Source: Stentor roeselii (lineage: Eukaryota; Ciliophora; Heterotrichea; Heterotrichida; Stentoridae). From it: a stretch of 64,000 nucleotides of DNA. The notes beneath the pieces are model-generated. The model had not been told where the DNA came from, did no database searches, and saw nothing but the letters and a program-made list of their open reading frames with translations. Shown piece by piece: positions 39,594 through 47,023 of the stretch (within the stretch, counting starts at the first letter, position 1; each line of letters starts with the position of its first letter). The position numbers and the translations under genes were made by a program. The DNA is taken from contig RSEH01000042.1 in NCBI GenBank assembly GCA_006503475.1, forward strand, positions 1-64,000, read 5' to 3'.

Positions 39594-40793
39594 TCATGGA
39601 TAGTTTACATAACGACCGCTGAAGAGTCTTGTGAACTCGTTTTGGTCCAGGAGTAAGTTCTCGTCAACGTCGTATTCTTTGAATAGCTCTTCTGCTGCCT
39701 TTTTACTTAGAAAGTTCTGAATTCCTAGTCTTAGTTCTCGGAAAGATATAAACCCGTCACCGTTTAAATCGTATTTTTCGAAGATCTTTTGAATCACTGC
39801 AGTTTTTTCTTTTTCTTTCCTGGCTAAAGCACTCATTCTTTCTTTTTTAGAACCTAAGACACTTTTGATTTCTCGAGTTCTTCTTTTCTGTTCTTTTACA
39901 TGAATACAAACTTTTTGGAACTCATGAAAGTTTAGTTCGGTTTTTAGCTTTAAAGAAAAAAGACTGAAGAAAATGTCAGCTTCTGGCAGAAGTTTCGGTT
40001 CTTTTATCATCAAGTTGTAGATATTTCCAGCCTGCGCTTTTTTCATTCGGTTACAAGCTCTGAAAAAAATCGAGTTCATCTTTTCCTGCTTTGTTTGTTT
40101 TTCTAAATGAGAGCGATTCAAAGAAGCCCTTCTTGAGTTTTCCTTTGCGACTCGTGTTTTATCGAAAGTTTTACTGAAAATGTTAGGAATTTCATGAGTT
40201 AGGCTTTTCTTTTTGCTTGTCTGGCGTAGTAGTTGTCTTAAAGTCCTTTGCCCATCAAGCCAACTGACAAGTCTAAATATTTCATACGCGTTTAGCGACA
40301 AGCCATCTGAATTCCCGAGGAAAGAATCTGTTATTACTGAATTTTCAAATGTGAAAGGCAGGTGAAACTTGTTTTTCGTCATAGTTTGTATTGACTTGAA
40401 GAAACATTTGCTCATTATCACCAGTTCATCACGTGTTAAAAGCTTAGATCTGTCGAAATCGAAGAGTTTGAATAAAAGAGTCGCTTTTGACTGCCAGCGC
40501 AATTCACTGTATGTTATTATCGCTGAAAAAAACTCGTAGATGTTGATTGTAGGGTGCGAGGAGCAAAACTTGTTAAGGATAATGTCTTGATGATCTTCTA
40601 GGATCGTGTTCTGGCAGAGACGTTTAAATTCGTAAGCGGATAGAAAAGTCTTTTGGATAGCTGATGAGTGGAATCTTGATAGAAGGTGTAAAAGAAGAGA
40701 CTTGTCGAGATGCATCAGGAAGAGAAGTGAGTCGTCCACTGCGGAGAGCAGGGATATGTTGTGGACATATGAGGATCTTGAGGCGTTTCCCAT
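39594..40793 (-). CDS. Putative N-myristoylated EF-hand protein, 399 aa
   Basis: Calcium sensor of unknown target. It begins MGNASRSSYV (Gly2, Ser6: good myristoylation context). EF hands: FKLFDFDRSKLLTRDEL (~residue 130), KYDLNGDGFISFRELRLGI (~350, canonical D-N-D-x-F-x-x-E) and EYDVDENLLLDQNEFTRLF (~380, canonical acidic loop without the usual Gly). The middle (~200-340) is helical and basic. It resembles neuronal-calcium-sensor-like signal proteins only in the combination of myristoylation and EF hands; it is longer. The gene ends in TGA, confirming that TGA is a stop in this genome. CK2 beta starts 21 bases downstream. Confidence 0.75.
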   Translation of the reverse strand: MGNASRSSYVHNISLLSAVDDSLLFLMHLDKSLLLHLLSRFHSSAIQKTFLSAYEFKRLCQNTILEDHQDIILNKFCSSHPTINIYEFFSAIITYSELRWQSKATLLFKLFDFDRSKLLTRDELVIMSKCFFKSIQTMTKNKFHLPFTFENSVITDSFLGNSDGLSLNAYEIFRLVSWLDGQRTLRQLLRQTSKKKSLTHEIPNIFSKTFDKTRVAKENSRRASLNRSHLEKQTKQEKMNSIFFRACNRMKKAQAGNIYNLMIKEPKLLPEADIFFSLFSLKLKTELNFHEFQKVCIHVKEQKRRTREIKSVLGSKKERMSALARKEKEKTAVIQKIFEKYDLNGDGFISFRELRLGIQNFLSKKAAEELFKEYDVDENLLLDQNEFTRLFSGRYVNYP

Positions 40794-41245
40794 GATATAA
40801 TAGTTTTTGAGTTATTATTTTTTAAAATGGAGAGTTTTTTGGCTTTGTTGTGGGTAAATGGAGTTGGCGATGGGATTTTAATGGTGGATGAAAGGAATTA
40901 GGGAGCTTTTTTAGCTGGATTGTGAAAGGGGTTTAGGGTTGGAATAGCTTGGGAAATATTTGATTTATTTTTATACTTTTGTAGTTTTATCAGGGTGTAG
41001 TCTATTCATTTCCTTATCCATAAAGTCAAAAGTAGTAAATCAAGGTTTCTATAACACCCTGATACTTCAAATATTATCTAATTATTGTAGATTTTTTATT
41101 ATCATGCATTTTTAATCTACTACTAAAACTCTTAAACTCCTGCCAATCACTGACTCTCTTCAAAGTCCCTAAACTCATCCATAAACCTCAGTCCTTCAAA
41201 ACCCCATAAAAAAAACCCTAATCCACAACAAACTCACTAATCCAG
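40794..41245. promoter_or_regulatory. 452-base spacer with an 11-bp inverted repeat and opposed strand skew
   Basis: Lies upstream of the EF-hand gene (minus, start 40793) and downstream of the five-gene minus-strand run. The left half is G/T-rich on the plus strand and the right half is C/A-rich. Between them is a perfect inverted repeat, TATCAGGGTGT (40988-40998) and ACACCCTGATA (41054-41064), with a 55-base spacer. No coding frame is convincing here. Confidence 0.5.
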
Positions 41246-41548
41246 TTAAAAAATATCATGATAATTAACCTGCTTACTTCCCAAAGAAATCAGGCTTTTT
41301 TTAAGTTCTTTTGTCGATGGTTCTCTAGAAATATCTCCGAATTTCTCATAATCAGTACTACAGTCATCTTTAAAGATCTTACCACTTCCCAAAGGAAAAC
41401 TCTCATACTGAAAAACCTCATCAGGAATCGGCGATTCATAGCTCGATCCTCTGCAAAAGCTGTTTTTAATAGACTCTTCTAAGCAAATTTCATGAAAACT
41501 TCCTCCAATCTCAGGGCAGCAAGAATTTCTGCTGTTAAAACTTCCCAT
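41246..41548 (-). CDS. Small putative N-myristoylated protein, 100 aa
   Basis: Not recognised. It begins MGSFNSRNSC (Gly2, Ser6), so myristoylation is plausible, with Cys10-Cys11 as palmitoylation candidates. The rest is acidic and Ser-rich (GSSYESPIPDEVFQYESF). It uses ordinary coding-like codons (GGA, GAA, GAT). It starts 8 bases after the stop of the preceding gene and is the last member of a five-gene run. A shorter plus-strand frame overlaps it but looks less protein-like. Confidence 0.5.
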   Translation of the reverse strand: MGSFNSRNSCCPEIGGSFHEICLEESIKNSFCRGSSYESPIPDEVFQYESFPLGSGKIFKDDCSTDYEKFGDISREPSTKELKKSLISLGSKQVNYHDIF

Positions 41549-41556
41549 AATATAAG

Positions 41557-41918
41557 TTAAAACTCAAAAAGTCTAAACAAAACTTTCTTTAAACTCGGCG
41601 ACAAGTCATCAAAAAAAGTTTCTTTTTCCTCTAATCGTTGATTTCTCAGATTTTCATTAGCATCTTTTACGACCTGCTGTTGAAACAAGTAAAGTTTTTT
41701 GTTAAACTCTTCATTCAAGTAGGTGCTATTTAAAGATACTGTAAATGTTTACATCTCTGAAGTTCGTTTATTTCTTTAGAGCATTTCGAGAGAGGTTTTA
41801 TTGTTTTGCACCATTTTTTAGTAGCTTTGAGGTCTGAGTATTTCTTACGCTTGATATCACAGATGGTATTTGCGTAGATTTCAAGGTTTTGATAGCGGAT
41901 ATCACTAGGATCAGCCAT
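41557..41918 (-). CDS. Small Cys-containing protein split by an apparent 14-nt intron, 115 aa
   Basis: Not recognised. Exon 1 (41918-41740) gives MADPSDIRYQNLEIYANTIC onward, ending in ELQRCKHLH. The literal frame stops soon after. A 14-nt GT...AG segment (41726-41739) joins it to a 56-codon frame (TYLNEEFNKKLYLFQQQVV...) that ends with TAA 8 bases before the next gene. Four cysteines lie in exon 1 with C-x8-C and C-x9-C spacing. The product is helical and charged. The alternative is one base missing from a normal 15-nt intron in the assembly. It starts 2 bases after the ubiquitin protease stop. Confidence 0.5.
41726..41739 (-). other. Candidate 14-nt intron
   Basis: GTATCTTTAAATAG on the minus strand. 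It keeps an A six bases from the 3' end, the same distance as in the 15-nt introns. A second in-frame 14-nt option, GTAAACATTTACAG at 41740-41753, lacks that A. Confidence 0.45.
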
Positions 41919-41920
41919 TC

Positions 41921-43543
41921 TTACTCAATAAGTTTATAACACAACAAATATGCCTGAGAAGAAAGGACTTTGCCAAGGTCTACCTCCGTGACAGTCTCAT
42001 CATCAAAGCGGTACCACTTGTCCCTTACACAATAAGCGAAATAATGGCCTCCAAGGACATTGCCAAGATGAACCCCAACCGCCACAAGCTGATATCTTAA
42101 CACGTCTCCTTCCTGGTCAATCACATCAAGAGTCAGTCCAAACTCGCACTTATTGTCAAGTTTAAAAGGCGAGTTACTAAATCTAAACCTTTTCAATTGT
42201 ATCACAAGACCCTTGGGCAGTTGATGAAATTGAAAAAATTTTTTAATTCTAGTGTTTTTCTTGCATTTTTCGCATTTGTAGTTCGAAATCACCTCTTCAT
42301 TCAAAAATTCAGAAATTGAAGTCTCTAGTCTTCGGGTGAGTTCAAGCATTAACATTGTGAAAGGCTCGTAAGAAAATGACTCGTTTCTGCATGAAAGGCA
42401 GAGAACTGTACTGCATAACATTCCTAAGAACTCTTCACTTATTATGGATGAAAATTGGGAACGACAGGTACTCCATGGAGATAACTCGCCTTTAGGCTTG
42501 TTTTTTGGGTACTCCTCGTTTAGTTTGTCTAAAAGAGCTCTGCAGAACTCGGGAGCGTCGTGTTGCTTGTAACCTGGAAAGGTCTTTGTGAAGATTGCTG
42601 GCAAGGTCTGGCAGGTTATCACTGTGTCTTGACCTCGTGATGAGCGGGCTTCTTTTATGGCTGAGTTTAAAGCGCGGGACACCGGCCCACTCGGGTCTTT
42701 CTCCAAGCGATTCGTGAAAGACTCAAACGAAAACAAGCACTGAAGCACAGTATTCATAAAACATTGAAATCGAGGGTTAAAAATCCCAAACTTCAGCACT
42801 GGTTTCGAAAGGTTCCTAGATAATAAAGAAAGTCTTGACGCTCCTTCTGTAAGCAATGTCTTATCTTTCTTCCCCGGGTTCGAAATGTCTTGCCGCGGCT
42901 TTTTAATTTGAAGAGGTGTGCTCGACCGTATCGGTCTCGCTTGAATATTCTGGCTTTGAGTGATATTCTTCAATCTTAAAAAGTCATTTTGAGAGGTCTT
43001 ATAAAGATTTTCCCCTGTTGAAATACTTGAATCGCTTCTTTCTTTAGAATCATTTCTTTTCGACAGGTTTTGAGGAGTTGAAACTTTTGATTCACGAATT
43101 CTTTCTTTAGATTCTGCACGTTTCGAAAAAGTTTCTGTCTTTTCAGCTGGATTCGGCCTTGTGAATGAATTCGGTCTCAAAGGCGGCTTCGAAGGCGGGT
43201 CTGTATTTTTAAGGAATTCGATTAAAGGCACTTCTGGTTTGTTGTAAATGTTTTTGAACTTGCTGGAAAACTCGTTGTCTGAAGAGTACTTCGCTTTGAA
43301 GAAAGACCATTGCTCGGAGGATATGACTTGGTAGTCCTTTTTTATTTGAAGTGATTGTTTCAGGTTTCCTTTCTTGTCTATGAAATCTTTGAATGAAATT
43401 TTTCCTGGGTTTTCAGAATTTCCTAAAGTGAAGTTTCTCCATTTGCGAAGCCAGTCTAGTGGAATGAAGAAATAGTCTCCGCCTGGAGATGGCTCCAGTT
43501 TAGATACGTAGTCGAATTCATTTTTTGGCACAAAGTCAGCCAT
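41921..43543 (-). CDS. Ubiquitin-specific protease (USP/UBP), 540 aa
   Basis: Cysteine protease that removes ubiquitin. Residues ~1-90 resemble a DUSP-like region (FIPLDWLRKWRNF). Residues ~120-250 are low complexity. The catalytic core runs ~265-540: Cys box FGIFNPRFQCFMNTVLQCL (catalytic Cys, though the usual GNTCY is RFQCF), QHDAPEF, a zinc knuckle (CLSCRNES ... YKCEKCKKN), LPKGLVIQLKRF, and the His box GGHYFAYCVRDKWYRFDD. The triad residues are all there, so it should be active. I start at ATG 43543 (MADFVPKNEF), 4 bases after the kinase stop. The longer frame from 43630 would overlap the kinase. Confidence 0.88.
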   Translation of the reverse strand: MADFVPKNEFDYVSKLEPSPGGDYFFIPLDWLRKWRNFTLGNSENPGKISFKDFIDKKGNLKQSLQIKKDYQVISSEQWSFFKAKYSSDNEFSSKFKNIYNKPEVPLIEFLKNTDPPSKPPLRPNSFTRPNPAEKTETFSKRAESKERIRESKVSTPQNLSKRNDSKERSDSSISTGENLYKTSQNDFLRLKNITQSQNIQARPIRSSTPLQIKKPRQDISNPGKKDKTLLTEGASRLSLLSRNLSKPVLKFGIFNPRFQCFMNTVLQCLFSFESFTNRLEKDPSGPVSRALNSAIKEARSSRGQDTVITCQTLPAIFTKTFPGYKQHDAPEFCRALLDKLNEEYPKNKPKGELSPWSTCRSQFSSIISEEFLGMLCSTVLCLSCRNESFSYEPFTMLMLELTRRLETSISEFLNEEVISNYKCEKCKKNTRIKKFFQFHQLPKGLVIQLKRFRFSNSPFKLDNKCEFGLTLDVIDQEGDVLRYQLVAVGVHLGNVLGGHYFAYCVRDKWYRFDDETVTEVDLGKVLSSQAYLLCYKLIE

Positions 43544-43547
43544 GATA

Positions 43548-44462
43548 TTATAAGAATCGTTTACAACTATTCTTAGAAAAATTTCGAGGTTCTTCTGGGT
43601 AGATTGGTAATTTCTTCTTAACAGCCCCACCAGCTAAAAACGGATGTTCAAGTGCCTGAGCAGCAGTAATTCTAGAATTAGGATCCCAACGAATCATAAG
43701 TTCAATCAACCTAATCGCCTGTCTAGGTGCACAAATAAAATCACTTAAAATAACCCCAGGTGAATTTTTGAACTTAAACCCACATCTCCTAGCAAGAATT
43801 TCTCCATCAGGCCAAAAAGGCGTTCCTAAAACCTCCGTGATTCGATTAAGCTGATCATCTTCATTATTTCCAGGGAAAAGTGGTCTTTTCAAAAAGATCT
43901 CTGCAACAATGCACCCTAAGGCAAAGACATCAACAGAGCAAGTATAACTTTGACAATGCAACAACATTTCAGGTGCGCGGTACCAACGAGTAGAGACATA
44001 ATCCGTATTACGGGGACTTCCAAGTTTTTTAGCAAGTCCAAAGTCGCTAATTTTGCAAGTTTCTTGAAAGATCAGCAAGTTTTCAGGTTTCATATCACGG
44101 TGCATGTACCCCGAACGGTGCAGATAGGCCAGAGCTTCCATCGCTTGTCGGATGATTTGAACGATTTGCACCTCTTGAAGTGGACCGTGCGAGATGTAGT
44201 CGATGAGTGAACAGTCCATGTATTCAAAAACAAGGTAAAGGTCTTCTTGTTCTCTTATTACTTCTTTTAATTGGATAATGTTTGGATGGTGAAGCTTTCG
44301 AAGTATTGCAATTTCTGGCAGGTCTGAACATTCATCCCAAGATGAGACTTTTCGTTTTAACTTTTTTATTGCGACTTGCTCTCGAGTGTTCTTGATTATC
44401 GCTTTTTTCACTGTTCCGTAACTACCGTCTCCGAGAGTTTGAAGAATTTTGTACTTTTCCAT
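43548..44462 (-). CDS. RCK-family ciliary kinase (MAK/ICK/MOK type)
   Basis: Ser/Thr kinase of the group that limits cilium length (MAK, ICK, Chlamydomonas LF4). Start at 44462: MEKYKILQTLGDGSYGTVKK, with a complete Gly loop, VAIKKL, HRDMKPENLL, DFGLAKKL, and activation loop TDYVSTRWYRAPE. The TDY is the RCK signature of MAK/ICK, whereas ERK-type MAPKs have TEY. The domain ends ITAAQALEHPFL and the protein stops ~25 residues later (304 residues), so the long C-terminal tail of animal MAK/ICK is absent, as in MOK. It starts 2 bases after the TGS1 stop. Frames reaching upstream to 44633 overlap TGS1 and are not used. Confidence 0.9.
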   Translation of the reverse strand: MEKYKILQTLGDGSYGTVKKAIIKNTREQVAIKKLKRKVSSWDECSDLPEIAILRKLHHPNIIQLKEVIREQEDLYLVFEYMDCSLIDYISHGPLQEVQIVQIIRQAMEALAYLHRSGYMHRDMKPENLLIFQETCKISDFGLAKKLGSPRNTDYVSTRWYRAPEMLLHCQSYTCSVDVFALGCIVAEIFLKRPLFPGNNEDDQLNRITEVLGTPFWPDGEILARRCGFKFKNSPGVILSDFICAPRQAIRLIELMIRWDPNSRITAAQALEHPFLAGGAVKKKLPIYPEEPRNFSKNSCKRFL

Positions 44463-44464
44463 TA

Positions 44465-45271
44465 TTAGGGAGAGGGAAGAGACTTTAGGTATGTGACTTG
44501 GGATTCGTTTGGATGTACTAAGTCTCCGCAGAAACAACCAATTCCTTTGATTTTTGAGTTGATGTAGTAGATTTGAAGCTCGATTTTGGAGATTGGCACT
44601 TCTGAGGAAAGAAGCTCTTCGTATAGGTCGCATGGGTCTAGGTTTTTAGGAAGGTAAAAAATTAAGTTTTTGCTGAGTGATGAGGATTTTTTTAGGATCT
44701 TTGAAAATGATGGAAAAATATCGCAAAAATTAAACTTCTCGGAATTTATGTAATCTGGACCCCCCCAAGGTGGAGAAGCGAAAACAACATCTATTTTTTC
44801 AGAGGTTTCGAATTTGAGAAAATCTGAATGAACTAGAGTTACATTAGGCCTCACTTCGTAGATCTCTGCATTGTTGTCAAGCATTTCAAGTTTTTTTTGG
44901 TCTATATCTACAGCGATCACTTTTGAGTGCTTAGCGAAAGCTATCACATTTCCTCCCACACCAGCAAAACCATCTAGAACAATTTTGCATTTTCGACAGA
45001 TCTTTGCGATATGCTTGGCGATTACTTCATGAGTTACGCTGAACCAACTTTCTTTATCCAATTGAATTCCTTGATCGAATTTTTTAAAAAGCGAGTATCT
45101 TTGATTGAAATACTTGTCACAACCATCAACTTTCTTATTTTTTTCATTGAACTTGACTTTTCTAACAACACAAACAATCTCACTTCCCTTTTCTCCAATC
45201 AAATGCAATCCTTCCTTCATCTTTCCAAGCATAGGCAAAGGTTTAAACATACCCTTCCTAGTTTTAGTCAT
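44465..45271 (-). CDS. TGS1: Trimethylguanosine synthase (TGS1), catalytic-domain form
   Basis: Methyltransferase that converts the m7G cap of snRNAs/snoRNAs to m2,2,7G. Visible motifs: KYFNQRYSLFKKFDQGIQLD with WFSVTHEVIAKHIA (family Y...R..LF...D.GI..D...W.SVTPE.IA), motif I LDGFAGVGGNVIAFA, acidic VIAVDIDQKKLEMLDNNA, and the catalytic SPPWGGPDY. 268 residues correspond to the catalytic domain alone, as in Giardia and yeast forms. It begins the five-gene minus-strand run; its start codon is 12 bases from that of the plus-strand neighbour. Confidence 0.92.
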   Translation of the reverse strand: MTKTRKGMFKPLPMLGKMKEGLHLIGEKGSEIVCVVRKVKFNEKNKKVDGCDKYFNQRYSLFKKFDQGIQLDKESWFSVTHEVIAKHIAKICRKCKIVLDGFAGVGGNVIAFAKHSKVIAVDIDQKKLEMLDNNAEIYEVRPNVTLVHSDFLKFETSEKIDVVFASPPWGGPDYINSEKFNFCDIFPSFSKILKKSSSLSKNLIFYLPKNLDPCDLYEELLSSEVPISKIELQIYYINSKIKGIGCFCGDLVHPNESQVTYLKSLPSP

Positions 45272-45283
45272 TTATAAAAATCC

Positions 45284-45784
45284 ATGAAAAATCTTAATTC
45301 TCCTCTCCGAAGTCCTCAAATCAGTCTGCGTAGTTCATCCTGCCGATCTCCAAGCATTCCTCTTTCATGTCAAGAAGAAATCAATTCCCTTCCAAGTCTC
45401 TCTAAAACTGATTCTGACTCATCAAACACTTTGACAGGAGAACAAGTGGCGGCAGTCCTCGACAAGTCAAAAGTAATAAACAATCAAGTAAAACTAAGAC
45501 TAAAAAAATTCATAGCAAATTCAAGCAGCATGGTTCAAAACCTTAAAAAATCTTCAGAAAAATCAAGAAGCATCGTCGTTAGTTCTGAATATTTGAAAGA
45601 AATCAAGAATCAACAGGAGTATATTTTAGGACTCATTGAACAGGTCTCTGTTCTTCAAGGAGAAATCGAAGAAAGTTACACTGAAAAAAATCCTTTTAGT
45701 GAAGAGGAAAGTTTGAGAAAAGAGTGTTCTTTAGATAGATGTGGAATTGGGAAAGGAAATTCTTGCAATTGTAGTATGTGGTAA
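45284..45784 (+). CDS. Hypothetical Ser-rich coiled-coil protein, 166 aa
   Basis: Not recognised. Residues 1-50 are Ser/Pro-rich (SPLRSPQISLRSSSCRSPSI). Residues ~55-135 are helical with heptad character (VINNQVKLRLKKFIANSSSM, EYLKEIKNQQEYILGLIEQV). The end is Cys-rich (CSLDRCGIGKGNSCNCSMW). ATG at 45284 lies 12 bases from the TGS1 start; the intervening TTATAAAAATCC contains a TATA-like element. It ends in TAA. Confidence 0.55.
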   Translation: MKNLNSPLRSPQISLRSSSCRSPSIPLSCQEEINSLPSLSKTDSDSSNTLTGEQVAAVLDKSKVINNQVKLRLKKFIANSSSMVQNLKKSSEKSRSIVVSSEYLKEIKNQQEYILGLIEQVSVLQGEIEESYTEKNPFSEEESLRKECSLDRCGIGKGNSCNCSMW

Positions 45785-46103
45785 TAAATATGGAACCACT
45801 TGCCTGGCGATGTGGAACAGAACTTACGATTTAATCCCAGCTGGACTTTTCTTAGCTGATTCATGCTCGTAAAACATTGAAAGGAAGAGGATATTAGGGG
45901 TGATTAGTTGAGGAATGGAAGGTTTTTGAGGTTGAAATATGATCGGCAGTATGAAGCTGGATAATTAAAGGTACTTTAGGTGTAATCTATTAAGTGATGC
46001 CAAATACACAACTCTTTGTAGTGTATCTTTTCTTGAATCATTCTTAATTCATTCTCAGCTAGTTTCAAACTTCTTTATCTCTAAGTTCACAATTTTTTAA
46101 TAA
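45785..46103. other. 319-base spacer, nothing recognised
   Basis: Between two plus-strand genes. It has G-rich stretches near 45890-45970 and T-rich ones near the downstream start. No gene, repeat or RNA structure that I can support. Confidence 0.5.
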
Positions 46104-46994
46104 ATGTGGATACTTAATCAGTTCTTCATCCTCATCGGTCTTCTCACTGTCTTAGACTACCTGGTAACTTTTTATAAATTCTTCAGATCTCTTTCATTCA
46201 GAAGTCCTCTGAAACCTGAGAACTCCTGGGCAGTCATCACTGGAAGTACTGATGGCATCGGAGAGGGCTTTGCCCATGCTCTAGCTGCGAAAGGTTTCAA
46301 CATCGTTCAAGTATCTAGAAATCAATTAAAACTCGAAAAAACAGCAGCTGATCTTCGGTCGAAATTCGGAATTCAAGTCAAGAATATCCAGAAAGACTTT
46401 TCAAAATGCACTGAAAATCCTTTTATCTTCTTTTCAGACATTTTTGAACAATGCAAAAATTTGGAAGTCAGTCTTTTGGTTAATAATGTTGGGACCAGTT
46501 ATTCGAATACTTTATTTTCTGATGTCAGTTCGAATAAACTTCAAGAAGTTTTGGCTTTGAATATCTTTCCAACTGTTTTTCTTTCATTGTTGTTTATGCC
46601 TCTACTTGCAAACCGTGCTAAGAAGGGTCAGAATGCAGGGATTATTAATTTGAGCAGTGTTTTAGGAAATGTTTGTTATGAAAGGTATTCGGGATATTGT
46701 GCGGTTAAGGCTTTTGTGAAAACTTTTTCAGAGTTTGCTGATGTGGATAATAGGCTTATGAAAAATAAGGTTTTGACTTTATGCCTTCAGCCAGGTTATG
46801 TCTTGACCCCATTAACCTCAGGTACCAAGGGCAAGTTCCTTGTGATCGACCGTTCAGTATGTGCAGAAAACGCCCTTAGACTCATAGGCTACCAAGTAGT
46901 ATCCCATGGTTACTGGAAGCACTTCATCTCAGGTTTAATCTACAAATCAGTGAACTACAAGACTTTCATGCTAATAAAAAAGCTGAACTCTTAA
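46104..46994 (+). CDS. Very-long-chain 3-ketoacyl-CoA reductase (HSD17B12/KAR type)
   Basis: ER-membrane short-chain dehydrogenase that reduces 3-ketoacyl-CoA to 3-hydroxyacyl-CoA with NADPH during fatty acid elongation. An N-terminal membrane segment (WILNQFFILIGLLTVLDYLV) precedes the Rossmann domain. Cofactor motif TGSTDGIGEGFA has the TDGIG form typical of the HSD17B12/KAR branch. Then LLVNNVGTSY, the catalytic Ser in NLSSVLG, and YCAVK with catalytic Tyr and Lys. 296 residues, near the family's ~310. The steroid-reducing alternative in this subfamily cannot be excluded by sequence. Confidence 0.85.
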   Translation: MWILNQFFILIGLLTVLDYLVTFYKFFRSLSFRSPLKPENSWAVITGSTDGIGEGFAHALAAKGFNIVQVSRNQLKLEKTAADLRSKFGIQVKNIQKDFSKCTENPFIFFSDIFEQCKNLEVSLLVNNVGTSYSNTLFSDVSSNKLQEVLALNIFPTVFLSLLFMPLLANRAKKGQNAGIINLSSVLGNVCYERYSGYCAVKAFVKTFSEFADVDNRLMKNKVLTLCLQPGYVLTPLTSGTKGKFLVIDRSVCAENALRLIGYQVVSHGYWKHFISGLIYKSVNYKTFMLIKKLNS

Positions 46995-47023
46995 AAAACT
47001 TTAAAACACTTAACCCTAACTAA

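Noticed and set aside
16715-40793. Variant genetic code with TGA as tryptophan (as in Blepharisma)
   Set aside because: TGA ends the EF-hand gene at 39594 right after a conserved hand and the gene at 16715; all long frames use TGG for Trp without internal TGA.
41258-41482. Plus-strand frame opposite the 100-residue gene
   Set aside because: The C/A-rich upstream tract made it tempting, but the minus-strand frame has more protein-like composition and is longer and tightly placed after its neighbour.
43544-43630. Upstream extension of the ubiquitin protease frame
   Set aside because: It overlaps the end of the kinase. The ATG at 43543 sits 4 bases after the kinase stop and begins a family-like N-terminus, matching the spacing of the other genes in the run.
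44463-44633. Upstream extension of the MAK-type kinase frame
   Set aside because: It runs through the TGS1 coding sequence. The kinase domain begins at once with MEKYKILQTLGDGSYG at 44462, the usual start of this family.
45785-46103. Possible tRNA or small RNA gene
   Set aside because: No cloverleaf arms, B-box-like GGTTCGAATCC or other RNA signature could be found by eye here or in the other spacers.
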